64,000 bases of DNA from Streptomyces humi (GTDB lineage Bacteria; Actinomycetota; Actinomycetes; Streptomycetales; Streptomycetaceae). Positions 15,980 to 24,567 of the stretch are shown one piece after another. The DNA lies in assembly GCF_001005085.2 (NCBI RefSeq), contig NZ_LBMU02000049.1, positions 16,808 to 80,807 of the forward strand, read 5' to 3'. Positions within the stretch are counted from its first letter, which is position 1, and the number at the start of each line of letters is the position of its first letter. Under the pieces are notes generated by a model. It did not search any database. It worked only from the letters and a program-made list of their open reading frames with translations, and was not told the DNA's origin. The position numbers were made by a program, and so were the translations under genes.

Positions 15980-18294
15980 CGACCACCTTCACCCCGGCGA
16001 CCCCGAACACGGACGCGAGCGCCCTCACCAAGAAGCGCCGGGTCGCCTTCGCGTCCTACGTGGACGAGAACTACCTGCCCGGCTTCCTGGTCCTGCTGCG
16101 CAGCCTCGCCCTGTCCAACCCCGGCGTCTGCGAGGACTTCGTCGTCCTCTACGACGACCTGCGCCCGGCCTCCATAGCGAAGATCCGCGCCCTGCACCCG
16201 CGCATCGTGCTGCGCCGCGTGAACGACACGCACTACGACTCGTACGTCAAGGGCGACCAGGACAACTACCTGGTCCGCAAGGCGTACTTCATCCTCGACA
16301 TCTTCCGGCTGCGCGACTACGACACCGTGATCACCCTGGACACCGACATGGTGGTCCTCGGCGGTCTCGGCGAGCTCCTGGAGCTCCGCGAGGGTCTCGC
16401 GGCCGTCCCGCAGTTCTTCTACGGGCAGCACAAGCTGAACTCCGGTCTCCTGGTGATCCAGAAGGAGTACCTGTCCGACGAGTTCTGCGCGAAGATCGAC
16501 AAGACCGGGCGCAGCGGCGAGTACGAGCTCGACAAGCACGACCAGGGCATCCTGAACGCCGTCCTGGACGGCGACTTCGTCCGCCTCGACGCCAAGTACA
16601 ACTTCGTCAAGCGGCGGCTCTCCGGCGACCTCCCGGTCCCCGAGGACACGAAGATCCTGCACTTCACCGGGCGGCACAAGCCCTGGCAGGGCGGCGAGGC
16701 CGGCTACGCGCAGGCCGAGGAGCGCTGGCGCGGGTTCGAGCTGACCGACGCCGAGTTCCACGCGGCCTACTTCGCCTCCTCCGGCGGCCTCCACCACGAC
16801 CTGGTCGTCCACTTCGGCACCCCGCACGTCAAGCGCACCGGGGACGTCGAGATCGCCCGCAAGGTGGCCGCCGCGCACATCGCGGCCGGCGACTACCAGG
16901 ACGCCGTCGACACCATGAGCAGCGTCCGCGTCCCGCTGGACGAGGCCTGGCCGCACGAGGTGCTCGGCCACGCCCTGATGAGCGTCTCCCGCTACGAGGA
17001 GGCCAAGACGCAGCTGCTGCTCGCCACCGCCGCCCCCAACCGGGCCGCCACCGCCTTCGCGCGGCTCGCCCAGATCGCCTGGGTGCACGGCGACAACACC
17101 GAGGCCCTCAGGTACGCCACCGCCGGGCTCACCGTCGACCCCACGCACCGCTCCAGCCGCCTGTGGGCGCAGCGCGCCGCCGCCGTCCCCTCCCAGGAGC
17201 AGGGCAGCGCCGAGGACCAGCTGGCGCACGTCGCCTTCTACATGGACCGGCAGGGCAACGCGGGCGACAAGCTCCTCCCGGAGACCGTCCGGCTCGGCTT
17301 CGGCCCGGACACCACCTCCCGGCGCTGGCACTCCGTGCACGCCCACCGGTACTTCGACAGGGCGGCCGTGGAGCGGGTCAACGCCCGCCGGGGCCTGGTC
17401 ATCGGCGGCGGCGGGCTGTTCATCCCGGACACCATGCCCAACGGCAACAGCGCCTGGCAGTGGAACGTCCCGGACGAGCACCTGCGCGCCATCGACGTCC
17501 CGATCATGATCTACGCGGTCGGCTTCAACGCCTTCGACGGCCAGTCATACCGGGCCCAGCGGTTCAACGAGAGCCTGCGGCTGCTGGTGGAGAAGTCCTC
17601 CTTCTTCGGCCTGCGCAACCACGGTTCCATCGCCAAGGTGCGCGGCATGCTCCCGCCCGAACTCCAGGACAAGGTCGTCTTCCAGCCCTGTCCGACCACC
17701 GTCATGCGGCAGCTGGTGGCCGGCTGGACCGACCCGGCGTACCGCGAGGACACGGTCATGCTCAACGCGGCCTACGACCGCGCGGGGCTGCGCTTCGGCC
17801 ACGACTACGGGCACTTCCTCGCGGAGATGGCCAAGGCGGTCCGCAAGATCGGCGAGCACACCGAGGTCAAGTGCGTCGCGCACTCCCTCGACGACGAGAA
17901 GATCGCCTTCGACCTGCGCCGTGAGCACGGCATCTCGCTGCCGGTGATCCCGATGTACGACTTCTCCAACGACGAGATCCGCGAGACGTACGCCAAGACC
18001 CGCCTGGTCATCGGCATGCGCGGACACGCCGGCATGATCCCGTTCGGGGTCGGCACCCCGATCGTCTCGCTGATCTCGCACCCGAAGATGGCGTACTTCC
18101 TGAACGACATCGAGCGGCCCGAGTGGGGTGTCTCGGTCCACGAGCGCGACCTCGGCGAGATCCTCGCCGAGCGCGCGATCGGCATCCTCGACAACCACAG
18201 CCGCACGGTCGCCGACGTCCACGACCGGCAGGAACAGCTCTGGAAGGTCACCGAGGAGAACCGCGCCACGATCAGGAAGATCCTGGGCAGGTGA
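15976..18294 (+). CDS. Fusion protein: GT8 glycosyltransferase, TPR linker, polysaccharide pyruvyltransferase
   Basis: ATG 15976 overlaps the previous stop. The 772-residue product has three parts. Residues 15-270 are a GT8 retaining glycosyltransferase (VAFASYVDENYLPGFLVLLRSL, VRKAYFILDIFRLRDYDTVITLDTDMVVL with the DTD metal motif, KLNSGLLVIQKEYL, DQGILNAVL, ILHFTGRHKPW). Residues 285-400 are TPR-like. Residues 417-770 are a CsaB-type pyruvyltransferase (YMDRQGNAGDKLLPETV, GLVIGGGGLF, YAVGFNAFDG, LVIGMRGHAGMIPFGVGTPIVSL). A single protein could thus add a hexose, plausibly galactose, and a pyruvyl ketal to the same polymer. Lacks membrane segments. The fusion is uncommon. Confidence 0.88.
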   Translation: MTTTFTPATPNTDASALTKKRRVAFASYVDENYLPGFLVLLRSLALSNPGVCEDFVVLYDDLRPASIAKIRALHPRIVLRRVNDTHYDSYVKGDQDNYLVRKAYFILDIFRLRDYDTVITLDTDMVVLGGLGELLELREGLAAVPQFFYGQHKLNSGLLVIQKEYLSDEFCAKIDKTGRSGEYELDKHDQGILNAVLDGDFVRLDAKYNFVKRRLSGDLPVPEDTKILHFTGRHKPWQGGEAGYAQAEERWRGFELTDAEFHAAYFASSGGLHHDLVVHFGTPHVKRTGDVEIARKVAAAHIAAGDYQDAVDTMSSVRVPLDEAWPHEVLGHALMSVSRYEEAKTQLLLATAAPNRAATAFARLAQIAWVHGDNTEALRYATAGLTVDPTHRSSRLWAQRAAAVPSQEQGSAEDQLAHVAFYMDRQGNAGDKLLPETVRLGFGPDTTSRRWHSVHAHRYFDRAAVERVNARRGLVIGGGGLFIPDTMPNGNSAWQWNVPDEHLRAIDVPIMIYAVGFNAFDGQSYRAQRFNESLRLLVEKSSFFGLRNHGSIAKVRGMLPPELQDKVVFQPCPTTVMRQLVAGWTDPAYREDTVMLNAAYDRAGLRFGHDYGHFLAEMAKAVRKIGEHTEVKCVAHSLDDEKIAFDLRREHGISLPVIPMYDFSNDEIRETYAKTRLVIGMRGHAGMIPFGVGTPIVSLISHPKMAYFLNDIERPEWGVSVHERDLGEILAERAIGILDNHSRTVADVHDRQEQLWKVTEENRATIRKILGR

Positions 18295-18301
18295 CGCCGA
18301 A

Positions 18302-18331
18302 GGGGCGGGCCCGGTGATCCGGACCCGCCCC
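18302..18331 (+). terminator. Hairpin after the glycosyltransferase operon
   Basis: GGGGCGGGCCCG and CGGACCCGCCCC form an almost perfect 12-base stem (one mismatch) seven bases after the stop codon. Confidence 0.75.
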
Positions 18332-18355
18332 TGACCGGCGGCGCAGCCGCCGTCC

Positions 18356-18398
18356 GGGGGCGCGGGGAACTGCGCGACAAGCCACGATGGAGTCGCAG
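18356..18398 (+). repeat. Dispersed intergenic repeat, copy 2
   Basis: GGGGGCGCGGGGAACTGCGC, then GACAAGCCACGATGGAGTCG. It is preceded by the inverted repeat GGCGGCGCAGCCGCC. It lies between two convergent operons of the glycan locus. Confidence 0.75.
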
Positions 18399-18427
18399 AC
18401 GACATGACACGGCGTTCCCCGCGGAAC

Positions 18428-19762
18428 CTACTTCCGCACGACCCGCCGCAGATTACGTGCCTTGCGGGCCATCCGCCGCACGGTCGCGTTGCGCGGCAGG
18501 AACGCCAGCTGCGCCGGCACCCCGCCGGGCAGCCCCAGCGAGGTCAGGCGCTTGCGCTTGAAGTAACGGATGGTGCGGTCGTTCAGATGCCTGCTCAGGT
18601 AGCGCTCGGTCCCGGCGCGCAGCTGCGGGTAGATCTTCGGCTGCATCGCGAAGCCCACCGCGCGGATCAGCTCGCCGAGCGCCTCGACGCTCATGCCGGA
18701 ACGCTGCTCCTCGACCGCCTTGCGGTCGGAGAGCTCGGGCACCAGCGCGTCGACGACGGTGACCGGGACCCGGTTGCTGTTCTCGTACGGCGTGAGCTTG
18801 TCGAGGAGCGTGTCGGTGCCGACCCGGGCGGTCGGCAGGCCGTACAGCGCGGACGCGGTGAGCAGCGCGGTGGAGAAGCAGCCGACGACCAGGGCCGGGC
18901 GCATCCGCTGGTAGAGCACCTCGGCGAGGACCGTGGTGTCCAGGACCGTGAGCTCCACCCCGAGCTTCTCGGCCTCCTGCTCCAGGGTCCGGGCGAACCG
19001 GGCCGGGGCGGAGGGGTGCGGCTTGAAGACGACCTTGGTGTGGCCGAGTCCGACCGCGCCCTTCAACATCCGCACGTGCAGGTTCTCCTCCTGCGCGGGG
19101 GTGAGGATGTCGAGGGCCGAGAGGTACTGGCCGAGCAGCAGGGCCGGTTCCTCGATGCCGGGCAGTCCGTCACCGCTGGGCGCGAGTTCGGCCAGCACCT
19201 TGGTGAAGGCCGCGGTGGGCACCACCTCGCCGTCGACGCCGAACTCGGTGAGCAGCAGCGGCTTCAGACCCGGCACCAGGTCCAGGTGCAGGACCCGGTC
19301 CACCCGGGTGCCGACCAGCGGGTCGATCTTGTTGCGGGTCGGGCCGTAGCTCATCAGGCCGTCGGCGTAGACCGTGACCGGGGCGCCGGTGAAGATCTGG
19401 GTGAGGCTGAGCGAGGGGTTCACCTGGATCGACTCGACGGCGAACTCCACGTCGTCGTCGCCCAGTTGCCACTCGTGACGCAGGAAGCGTTCCCAGAGCG
19501 GGAAGTCCTCCACGCGCGGTGCCCAGCCGCCCGGATGGAACGGGAAGATCGTCTCGTTGTACGAGATCACGTCGTCGAAGCGGTCGCGCAGCCGCTCGAA
19601 GCCGGGCGCCTCGTCCAGGCCCGGGGTGGTCTCGGGGGTCGCCGCGTTGTTGCAGACCAGCAGGATGCGCCGGTCGGCCGGGCGGAAGGCGCCGGAGTCC
19701 AGGGCGGCCGCGAGGGTGGCGGTGCCGTAGAGGGTGGACGCCTGGAAGATCTGGGTGGTCAC
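18428..19762 (-). CDS. Polysialyltransferase-family glycosyltransferase
   Basis: GTG 19762 overlaps the stop of the GT2 gene as GTGA, so translation is coupled. The 444-residue protein resembles the alpha-2,8-polysialyltransferase family: TQIFQASTLYGTATLAAALDSG at the N-terminus, RRILLVCNNAATPETTP, VVFKPHPSAP around residue 270, and LVVGCFSTALLTASALYG around residue 320. The His-Pro of KPHP and the Ser-Thr of CFSTAL are the catalytic and CMP-binding pairs in bacterial polysialyltransferases. The C-terminus is strongly basic (FKRKRLTSLG, RRMARKARNLRRVVRK), as expected for a protein that sits on the inner membrane face. It could polymerise the nonulosonate backbone. Confidence 0.85.
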   Translation of the reverse strand: MTTQIFQASTLYGTATLAAALDSGAFRPADRRILLVCNNAATPETTPGLDEAPGFERLRDRFDDVISYNETIFPFHPGGWAPRVEDFPLWERFLRHEWQLGDDDVEFAVESIQVNPSLSLTQIFTGAPVTVYADGLMSYGPTRNKIDPLVGTRVDRVLHLDLVPGLKPLLLTEFGVDGEVVPTAAFTKVLAELAPSGDGLPGIEEPALLLGQYLSALDILTPAQEENLHVRMLKGAVGLGHTKVVFKPHPSAPARFARTLEQEAEKLGVELTVLDTTVLAEVLYQRMRPALVVGCFSTALLTASALYGLPTARVGTDTLLDKLTPYENSNRVPVTVVDALVPELSDRKAVEEQRSGMSVEALGELIRAVGFAMQPKIYPQLRAGTERYLSRHLNDRTIRYFKRKRLTSLGLPGGVPAQLAFLPRNATVRRMARKARNLRRVVRK

Positions 19763-20736
19763 GCGGCGGCTCCCGCGGTGGCGGGACGGCGGCGCAGCCG
19801 GCGCAGCTTGGTGGCGCGCTGGAGGTCCATCGAGTCCAGGGCCTCGTCCAGCACGTCCTGCGGCATGCGCCGCAGCGCGGCGGCACTCATGGATTTCAGC
19901 TTCTTCGCCACCGCGGGCTCGAACCTTTCGATGGATCCCAGGTGATGGGAAATGATGGCGCAATACGTACGGACGGCCTTCGGCAGAAGTTCCTTCGCGT
20001 CGGCGTCCTGTGCGGTTTCCTCGATCACCTGGTCGAACGCGCGAATGAAATCGAGCTGACGGACGTCACCGATCTGCGTGAGTGACGAGGCTACGCCACG
20101 CCGGTAGAAGACGCCGAGCAGGTTCACCGCCGCGAAGGACTCGGCCTCCCGGTGCAGTTTCCAGATCCACGGCCGGTCCTCGGCCGTCCGCAGTCCGTCC
20201 GTGAAATGCACGAGTCCCTTGTCCACCAGACGACGGTGGTAGACACCCGCCCACGCGTAGGCGTAGTCGACGGAGGTGGACCGGTCGGCGGGCAGGATGG
20301 CGTCCCGCGGGTTCATCACGACGTTCCGCCGGCCGACCGGCACCCGGGTCACGAGCCGGGCCCGCGCGGTGCACTGCACATGGTCGGTACGGACGAAGTC
20401 GCAGCCCAGCGACTCGATCGCGGCCACCAGGTCCGGGTAGTAGCCCGGTGCGAGCCAGTCGTCCCCGTCCAGGAAGGTCACGTACTCGCCGCGCGCCCTG
20501 TCGATGCCCGTGTTGCGCGCGGTGGCCAGACCTCCGTTCTGTTCGTGTCTGACATGGACCGCGCCTGGCAGCTCGCGCTCTGCTCGCGCGAGAATCTCTG
20601 GCGTCCCGTCGGTCGAGCAGTCGTCGACGAGAATGAATTCGAAGTCCTCACGCGCGTTCGCACGCAGGCTCCTCAGGGTGTCGGGCGCGTATTGCTGCAC
20701 GTTGTAGAACGGCACGATGACGGAGAGCTTGACCAC
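19759..20736 (-). CDS. GT2 family glycosyltransferase
   Basis: GTG 20736 (VVKLSVIVPFYNVQQYAPDTLRSL) gives 325 residues. The GT-A fold motifs are KLSVIVPFYN, FEFILVDDCSTDGT, NGGLATARNTGIDRARGEYVTFLDGDDWLAPGYY (the DxD-like metal site is LDGDD) and a downstream TAEDRPWIWKLH. No Shine-Dalgarno is seen, and TAACGT lies about 9 bases upstream, so the mRNA may be leaderless. GT2 enzymes add one sugar from a nucleotide donor. In this locus it might add galactose or begin the repeat unit. It is divergent from the DUF6716-to-sialyltransferase operon and coupled to the polysialyltransferase-like gene. Confidence 0.9.
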   Translation of the reverse strand: MVKLSVIVPFYNVQQYAPDTLRSLRANAREDFEFILVDDCSTDGTPEILARAERELPGAVHVRHEQNGGLATARNTGIDRARGEYVTFLDGDDWLAPGYYPDLVAAIESLGCDFVRTDHVQCTARARLVTRVPVGRRNVVMNPRDAILPADRSTSVDYAYAWAGVYHRRLVDKGLVHFTDGLRTAEDRPWIWKLHREAESFAAVNLLGVFYRRGVASSLTQIGDVRQLDFIRAFDQVIEETAQDADAKELLPKAVRTYCAIISHHLGSIERFEPAVAKKLKSMSAAALRRMPQDVLDEALDSMDLQRATKLRRLRRRPATAGAAA

Positions 20737-20913
20737 GTGAGGGACGTTAGAGGAGACCCCGTCGTGCGTCTTGACTCCAGCCTTGATACGAGGTGAACGA
20801 CATGTGGCGAGGTCGTGAACCGGGTCTTTTTGACGGCTGATCCCGGGCTGATTCGCCATTCGGCGATGTGTTGTTAACCCTTTGTTGGATTCGGGTTCGG
20901 GAGATCCTCGGAA

Positions 20914-20927
20914 TGGCTTCCTAGCGT
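20914..20927 (+). promoter_or_regulatory. Candidate leaderless promoter, TGGCTTCC-TAGCGT type
   Basis: TGGCTTCCTAG matches the 14425 element exactly. TAGCGT at 20922-20927 is positioned so that transcription would start at or very near the GTG at 20935. GTTAACC occurs at 20873, 41 bases upstream start to start (19 in the other copy). Confidence 0.55.
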
Positions 20928-20934
20928 CTTCGGT

Positions 20935-22260
20935 GTGCCAGTAAGTGCAACGAAGACCCTGCGGGTGGCCGTCCTGGCGGATTCCGACACTCGGTGGAAG
21001 TGGGGCGCGCTCACCGCGAAGCGCCTCATCCCCGACGAGAGCGACGACTCGGACGTCCGGCTCGACGGCTACCTCCTGCGGGGCCGTGCCACCCCCACCG
21101 CCCGCCAGCTCCAGGAGGTCGGCGTCCACGCGGACTCGCTCCGCGAGGTGACGTCCGTCGAGTTCCTGAGAGAGATGGAGCAGCAGTCGTACGACATCCT
21201 CGTCCTCTCCCTCGTCGGCGGCGGTGTGCAGGCCATGCTGCACGGGCTGCGGGCCGCCTGGGCCGGCCGTGAGAAGCGGCCCGTCGTCGTCACCGGCTAT
21301 GTCGGCGTCGTCTACGAGAAGCTCGCCGACGGCCTGCTGCTGCGGCACGGCGCGGACCTGGTCCTCGCCAACTCCCGCCAGGACGCGGAGCGTTTCCGGG
21401 CGGTCTACGACGGGGTCGGCGCCGACTCCACCGCGGTGACCGAGGTCGCCCTGCCGTTCCTCGGCGGAGCGCCCTACGAGGGCGAACACCAGCCCTACAC
21501 CGTGGTGTTCGCGGCCCAGCCGTCCGTCCCGGACAGCCGCAGGGACCGCACCTACCTGCTCGACCGGCTGATCCAGCACGCCCGCCGGCACCCCGAGCGG
21601 GAAGTGCTGCTGAAGCTGCGCTCCAAGCCCGGCGAGCACACCACCCACATCGAGGAACTGCCGTACCAGAAGCTGGTCCAGGGCAAGGACGTGCCCGCCA
21701 ACTTCCGGCTGGTGTACGGGCACATGGGCGAGGTGCTCGACCACACCGACCTGCTGGTCACGGTCAGCTCGACGGCCGCCCTGGAAGCCCTGCACCGGCG
21801 GATCCCCACCGTGCTCCTCACCGACCTCGGCATCCGCGAGACGCTCGGCAACCACCACTTCGTCGGCTCCGGCTGCCTCGCCTCCTGGGACCAGCTCGAC
21901 GCCGGCCACCGCCCGGCGCCCGACGCCGAGTGGGTGGCCCGCCAGGGCGTCGCCGCCGGGGGCGCCTCCTACGAGCGGGCCTTCGACGCCGGCCGTGAGC
22001 GCATCGCGAAGCTGCTCGCCCGGCACGGCGGGCTGCCGCCCCTGAACCCGTACTACACACCCGAGACCGCGCCCGGCTACCTGCCCGGCATCCTGGCCCG
22101 CCACCACCTCGGCCCCGACGGTGTCCCGCTGCCCGGCGCACCAGCCGCCGACAAGGCCCCGGGACCCGTCCGCCAGATCGTGCGCCGGGCAGCACGCGGC
22201 GCCTACCGCCACGGCGTCCAGCGGGTGGCCCCCGTGATCCGACGAATGGGAGAGCTGTGA
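20935..22260 (+). CDS. DUF6716 putative glycosyltransferase
   Basis: GTG 20935 starts a 441-residue protein with no ribosome site, probably leaderless. It opens with KTLRVAVLADSDTRWKWGALTAKRL and continues with a GT-B-like layout: an N-terminal half (DILVLSLVGGGVQAMLHGL, VVVTGYVGVVYEKLADGLLLRHGADLVLANS) and a C-terminal half ending in LVTVSSTAALEALHRRIPTVLLTDLGIRETLGNHHFVGSGCLAS. This matches the DUF6716 family known next to nonulosonate genes in Streptomyces. The SSTAALEAL sequence resembles the donor-phosphate-binding part of sialyltransferase-like GT-B enzymes. Followed by the CMP-nonulosonate synthetase with a stop-start overlap if GTG 22257 is used. Confidence 0.8.
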   Translation: MPVSATKTLRVAVLADSDTRWKWGALTAKRLIPDESDDSDVRLDGYLLRGRATPTARQLQEVGVHADSLREVTSVEFLREMEQQSYDILVLSLVGGGVQAMLHGLRAAWAGREKRPVVVTGYVGVVYEKLADGLLLRHGADLVLANSRQDAERFRAVYDGVGADSTAVTEVALPFLGGAPYEGEHQPYTVVFAAQPSVPDSRRDRTYLLDRLIQHARRHPEREVLLKLRSKPGEHTTHIEELPYQKLVQGKDVPANFRLVYGHMGEVLDHTDLLVTVSSTAALEALHRRIPTVLLTDLGIRETLGNHHFVGSGCLASWDQLDAGHRPAPDAEWVARQGVAAGGASYERAFDAGRERIAKLLARHGGLPPLNPYYTPETAPGYLPGILARHHLGPDGVPLPGAPAADKAPGPVRQIVRRAARGAYRHGVQRVAPVIRRMGEL

Positions 22261-22319
22261 GCGACCGGATCCCGAACCAGGCGTCGCCGGCGCCTGACGG
22301 ACTTGAAGGAACAGAGCCG

Positions 22320-23570
22320 ATGTCCCACCCCGCAGGGCCCGCACTGCCCCGCGTCCTCGCCGTGATCCCCGCCCGCGGCGGCTCCAAGGGCGTGCCCGCG
22401 AAGAACCTCGCCCCGGTCGGCGGCATCCCGCTGGTCGCCCGCGCGGTCCGCGAGTGCGTCGCCTCCCGCCTGGTGACCGACGTGGTCGTCTCCACCGACG
22501 ACCAGGCCATCGCCGCCGCCGCCCGTTCCGCCGGCGCCGAGGTGGTGCTGCGCCCCGCCGCCATCGCCGGTGACACCGCCACCTCCGAGGCCGCCGTCCT
22601 GCACGCCATGGACGCCCACGAGGCGCTGCACGGCGCCCCGGTCGACGTGGTCCTGCTCGTGCAGTGCACCAGCCCCTTCATCGTCCGCGAGGACATCGAC
22701 GGGGTGGCCGGCGCGGTCGTCGAGAACGGCGCCGACACGGCCCTGACCGTCGCCCCGTTCCACGGCTTCGTCTGGCGCGACGAGGTGCACGCCCCGGTTC
22801 CGGTCGGCGCCGAGGAGGCCTCGGTCAGCGGTGGCTTCGGCGTCAACCACGACAAGTCGTTCCGCCCGCGCCGCCAGGACCGCCCCCAGGACTTCCTGGA
22901 GACCGGCGCCGCCTACGCGATGCGCGCCGACGGCTTCCGCGAGCACCGGCACCGCTTCTTCGGCCACACCGAACTGGTGCGGACCGACCCCGCGCGCGTC
23001 CTGGAGATCGACGACCACCACGAGCTCGCGCGCGCCCGCGCCCTGGCCCCGCTCTTCGACGCGGACCGCCCCGGCGCCCTCCCGACCGCCGACGACGTCG
23101 ACGCGGTCGTACTGGACTTCGACGGCACCCAGACCGACGACCGGGTGCTGATCGACGCCGATGGAAAGGAGTTCGTCTCCGTGCACCGCGGCGACGGACT
23201 CGGCATCGCCGCCCTGCGCAGGAGCGGGCTGAAGATGCTGATCCTCTCCACGGAGCAGAACCCGGTCGTCGCCGCCCGGGGCCGGAAACTACGGATCCCG
23301 GTCCTGCACGGCATCGACCGCAAGGACCTCGCACTCAAGCAGTGGTGCGAGGAGCAGGGCATCGCTCCCGAGCGCGTGCTCTACGTCGGAAACGACGTCA
23401 ATGACCTCCCGTGCTTCGCCGTAGCCGGCTGGCCCGTGGCGGTCGCGAGCGCCCACGACGTCGTACGCGGCGCCGCACGCGCGGTCACCAGCCTCCCCGG
23501 CGGTGACGGCGCGATCCGAGAGATCGCCAGCTGGATCCTCGGCCCCTCTCTCGATTCCCTCCCGAAGTAA
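22320..23570 (+). CDS. neuA: CMP-nonulosonate (sialic acid/Kdn) synthetase fused to HAD phosphatase
   Basis: ATG 22320 is preferred because AAGGAA lies 8-9 bases before it. GTG 22257, overlapping the previous stop, is the alternative. Residues 10-240 are a NeuA/CMAS cytidylyltransferase: LAVIPARGGSKGVPAKNLAPVGG, VVVSTDDQAIAAAA, LLVQCTSPFIVREDIDG, and GAYAMR-like and HELARA elements. Residues 258-416 are a KdsC-type HAD phosphatase: LDFDGTQTDDRVLID (nucleophile Asp), LSTEQN, RKDLALK, YVGNDVNDLPCFAVAGWPVAVA. One protein could therefore dephosphorylate nonulosonate 9-phosphate and activate the product with CTP. The same fusion exists in animal CMAS. It precedes the synthase in one operon. Confidence 0.93.
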   Translation: MSHPAGPALPRVLAVIPARGGSKGVPAKNLAPVGGIPLVARAVRECVASRLVTDVVVSTDDQAIAAAARSAGAEVVLRPAAIAGDTATSEAAVLHAMDAHEALHGAPVDVVLLVQCTSPFIVREDIDGVAGAVVENGADTALTVAPFHGFVWRDEVHAPVPVGAEEASVSGGFGVNHDKSFRPRRQDRPQDFLETGAAYAMRADGFREHRHRFFGHTELVRTDPARVLEIDDHHELARARALAPLFDADRPGALPTADDVDAVVLDFDGTQTDDRVLIDADGKEFVSVHRGDGLGIAALRRSGLKMLILSTEQNPVVAARGRKLRIPVLHGIDRKDLALKQWCEEQGIAPERVLYVGNDVNDLPCFAVAGWPVAVASAHDVVRGAARAVTSLPGGDGAIREIASWILGPSLDSLPK

Positions 23571-23585
23571 GGACACCCCACAGTC

Positions 23586-24521
23586 ATGAGCAACTCCCGT
23601 CTGCGCCAGTTCGGTTCCCGTGAGGTCGGCCCCGGCAAGCCCGTCTACATCTGCGGCGAGATCGGCATCAACCACAACGGTGAGCTGGAGAACGCCTTCA
23701 AGCTGATCGACGTGGCCGCCGAGGCCGGCTGCGACGCCGTCAAGTTCCAGAAGCGCACCCCGGAGATCTGCACCCCGCGCGACCAGTGGGACATCGAGCG
23801 CGACACCCCCTGGGGCCGCATGACCTACATCGACTACCGCCACCGCGTGGAGTTCGGTGAGGACGAGTACCGCCAGATCGACGAGTACTGCCGGACCCGT
23901 GGCATCGACTGGTTCGCCTCCCCGTGGGACACCGAGGCCGTCGCCTTCCTGGAGAAGTTCGACGTCCCGGCCCACAAGGTCGCCTCCGCCTCCCTCACGG
24001 ACGACGAGCTCCTCAAGGCGCTGCGCGCCACCGGCCGCGCGGTCATCCTCTCCACGGGCATGTCCACCCCGAAGCAGATCCGCCACGCGGTCGAGGTCCT
24101 CGGCTCGGACAACATCCTCATGTGCCACGCCACCTCGACCTACCCGGCGAAGGCCGACGAGCTCAACCTCCGCGTGATCAACACGCTGGAGAAGGAGTAC
24201 CCGAACGTGCCGATCGGCTACTCCGGCCACGAGACCGGCCTTCAGACCACCCTCGCCGCCGTCGCCCTCGGCGCCACCTTCGTCGAGCGCCACATCACCC
24301 TCGACCGCGCCATGTGGGGCTCCGACCAGGCCGCCTCCGTGGAGCCGCAGGGCCTCACGCGCCTGGTCCGCGACATCCGCATCATCTCCGAGTCCCTCGG
24401 TGACGGCGTCAAGAAGGTCTACGACTCCGAGCTCGGCCCGATGAAGAAGCTGCGCCGCGTCACCGGTGTCGTCGCCGAGGCGGAGATCGCCGCGGCCGCC
24501 GGCGAGCCGGTCCAGGTCTGA
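23586..24521 (+). CDS. neuB: Nonulosonate synthase (NeuB family, likely Kdn 9-phosphate synthase)
   Basis: A 311-residue TIM-barrel enzyme that condenses phosphoenolpyruvate with a six-carbon sugar substrate to make a nine-carbon keto acid. Visible motifs: VYICGEIGINHNGELENAFKLIDVAAEAGCDAVKFQKRTPE, WFASPWDTEAVAFLEKF, KVASASLTDDELLKA, VILSTGMSTPKQI, MCHATSTYPAKADELNLRVI, GYSGHETGLQTTLAAVALGATFVERHITLDRAMWGSDQAASVEP. The protein stops soon after the barrel and lacks the antifreeze-like (SAF) domain that caps the active site in most NeuB enzymes. Together with the HAD-fused cytidylyltransferase this fits a Kdn 9-phosphate route from mannose 6-phosphate. That substrate choice is inference. Confidence 0.93.
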   Translation: MSNSRLRQFGSREVGPGKPVYICGEIGINHNGELENAFKLIDVAAEAGCDAVKFQKRTPEICTPRDQWDIERDTPWGRMTYIDYRHRVEFGEDEYRQIDEYCRTRGIDWFASPWDTEAVAFLEKFDVPAHKVASASLTDDELLKALRATGRAVILSTGMSTPKQIRHAVEVLGSDNILMCHATSTYPAKADELNLRVINTLEKEYPNVPIGYSGHETGLQTTLAAVALGATFVERHITLDRAMWGSDQAASVEPQGLTRLVRDIRIISESLGDGVKKVYDSELGPMKKLRRVTGVVAEAEIAAAAGEPVQV

Positions 24522-24567
24522 GCCGAGTCTGATTGATGTGTTACGACGACGGGACGGTCGTACGTCG

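Noticed and set aside
19763..19963. Extra 67 N-terminal codons for the polysialyltransferase-like protein
   Set aside because: They overlap the end of the GT2 gene in another frame; GTG 19762 with the GTGA overlap is the better start.
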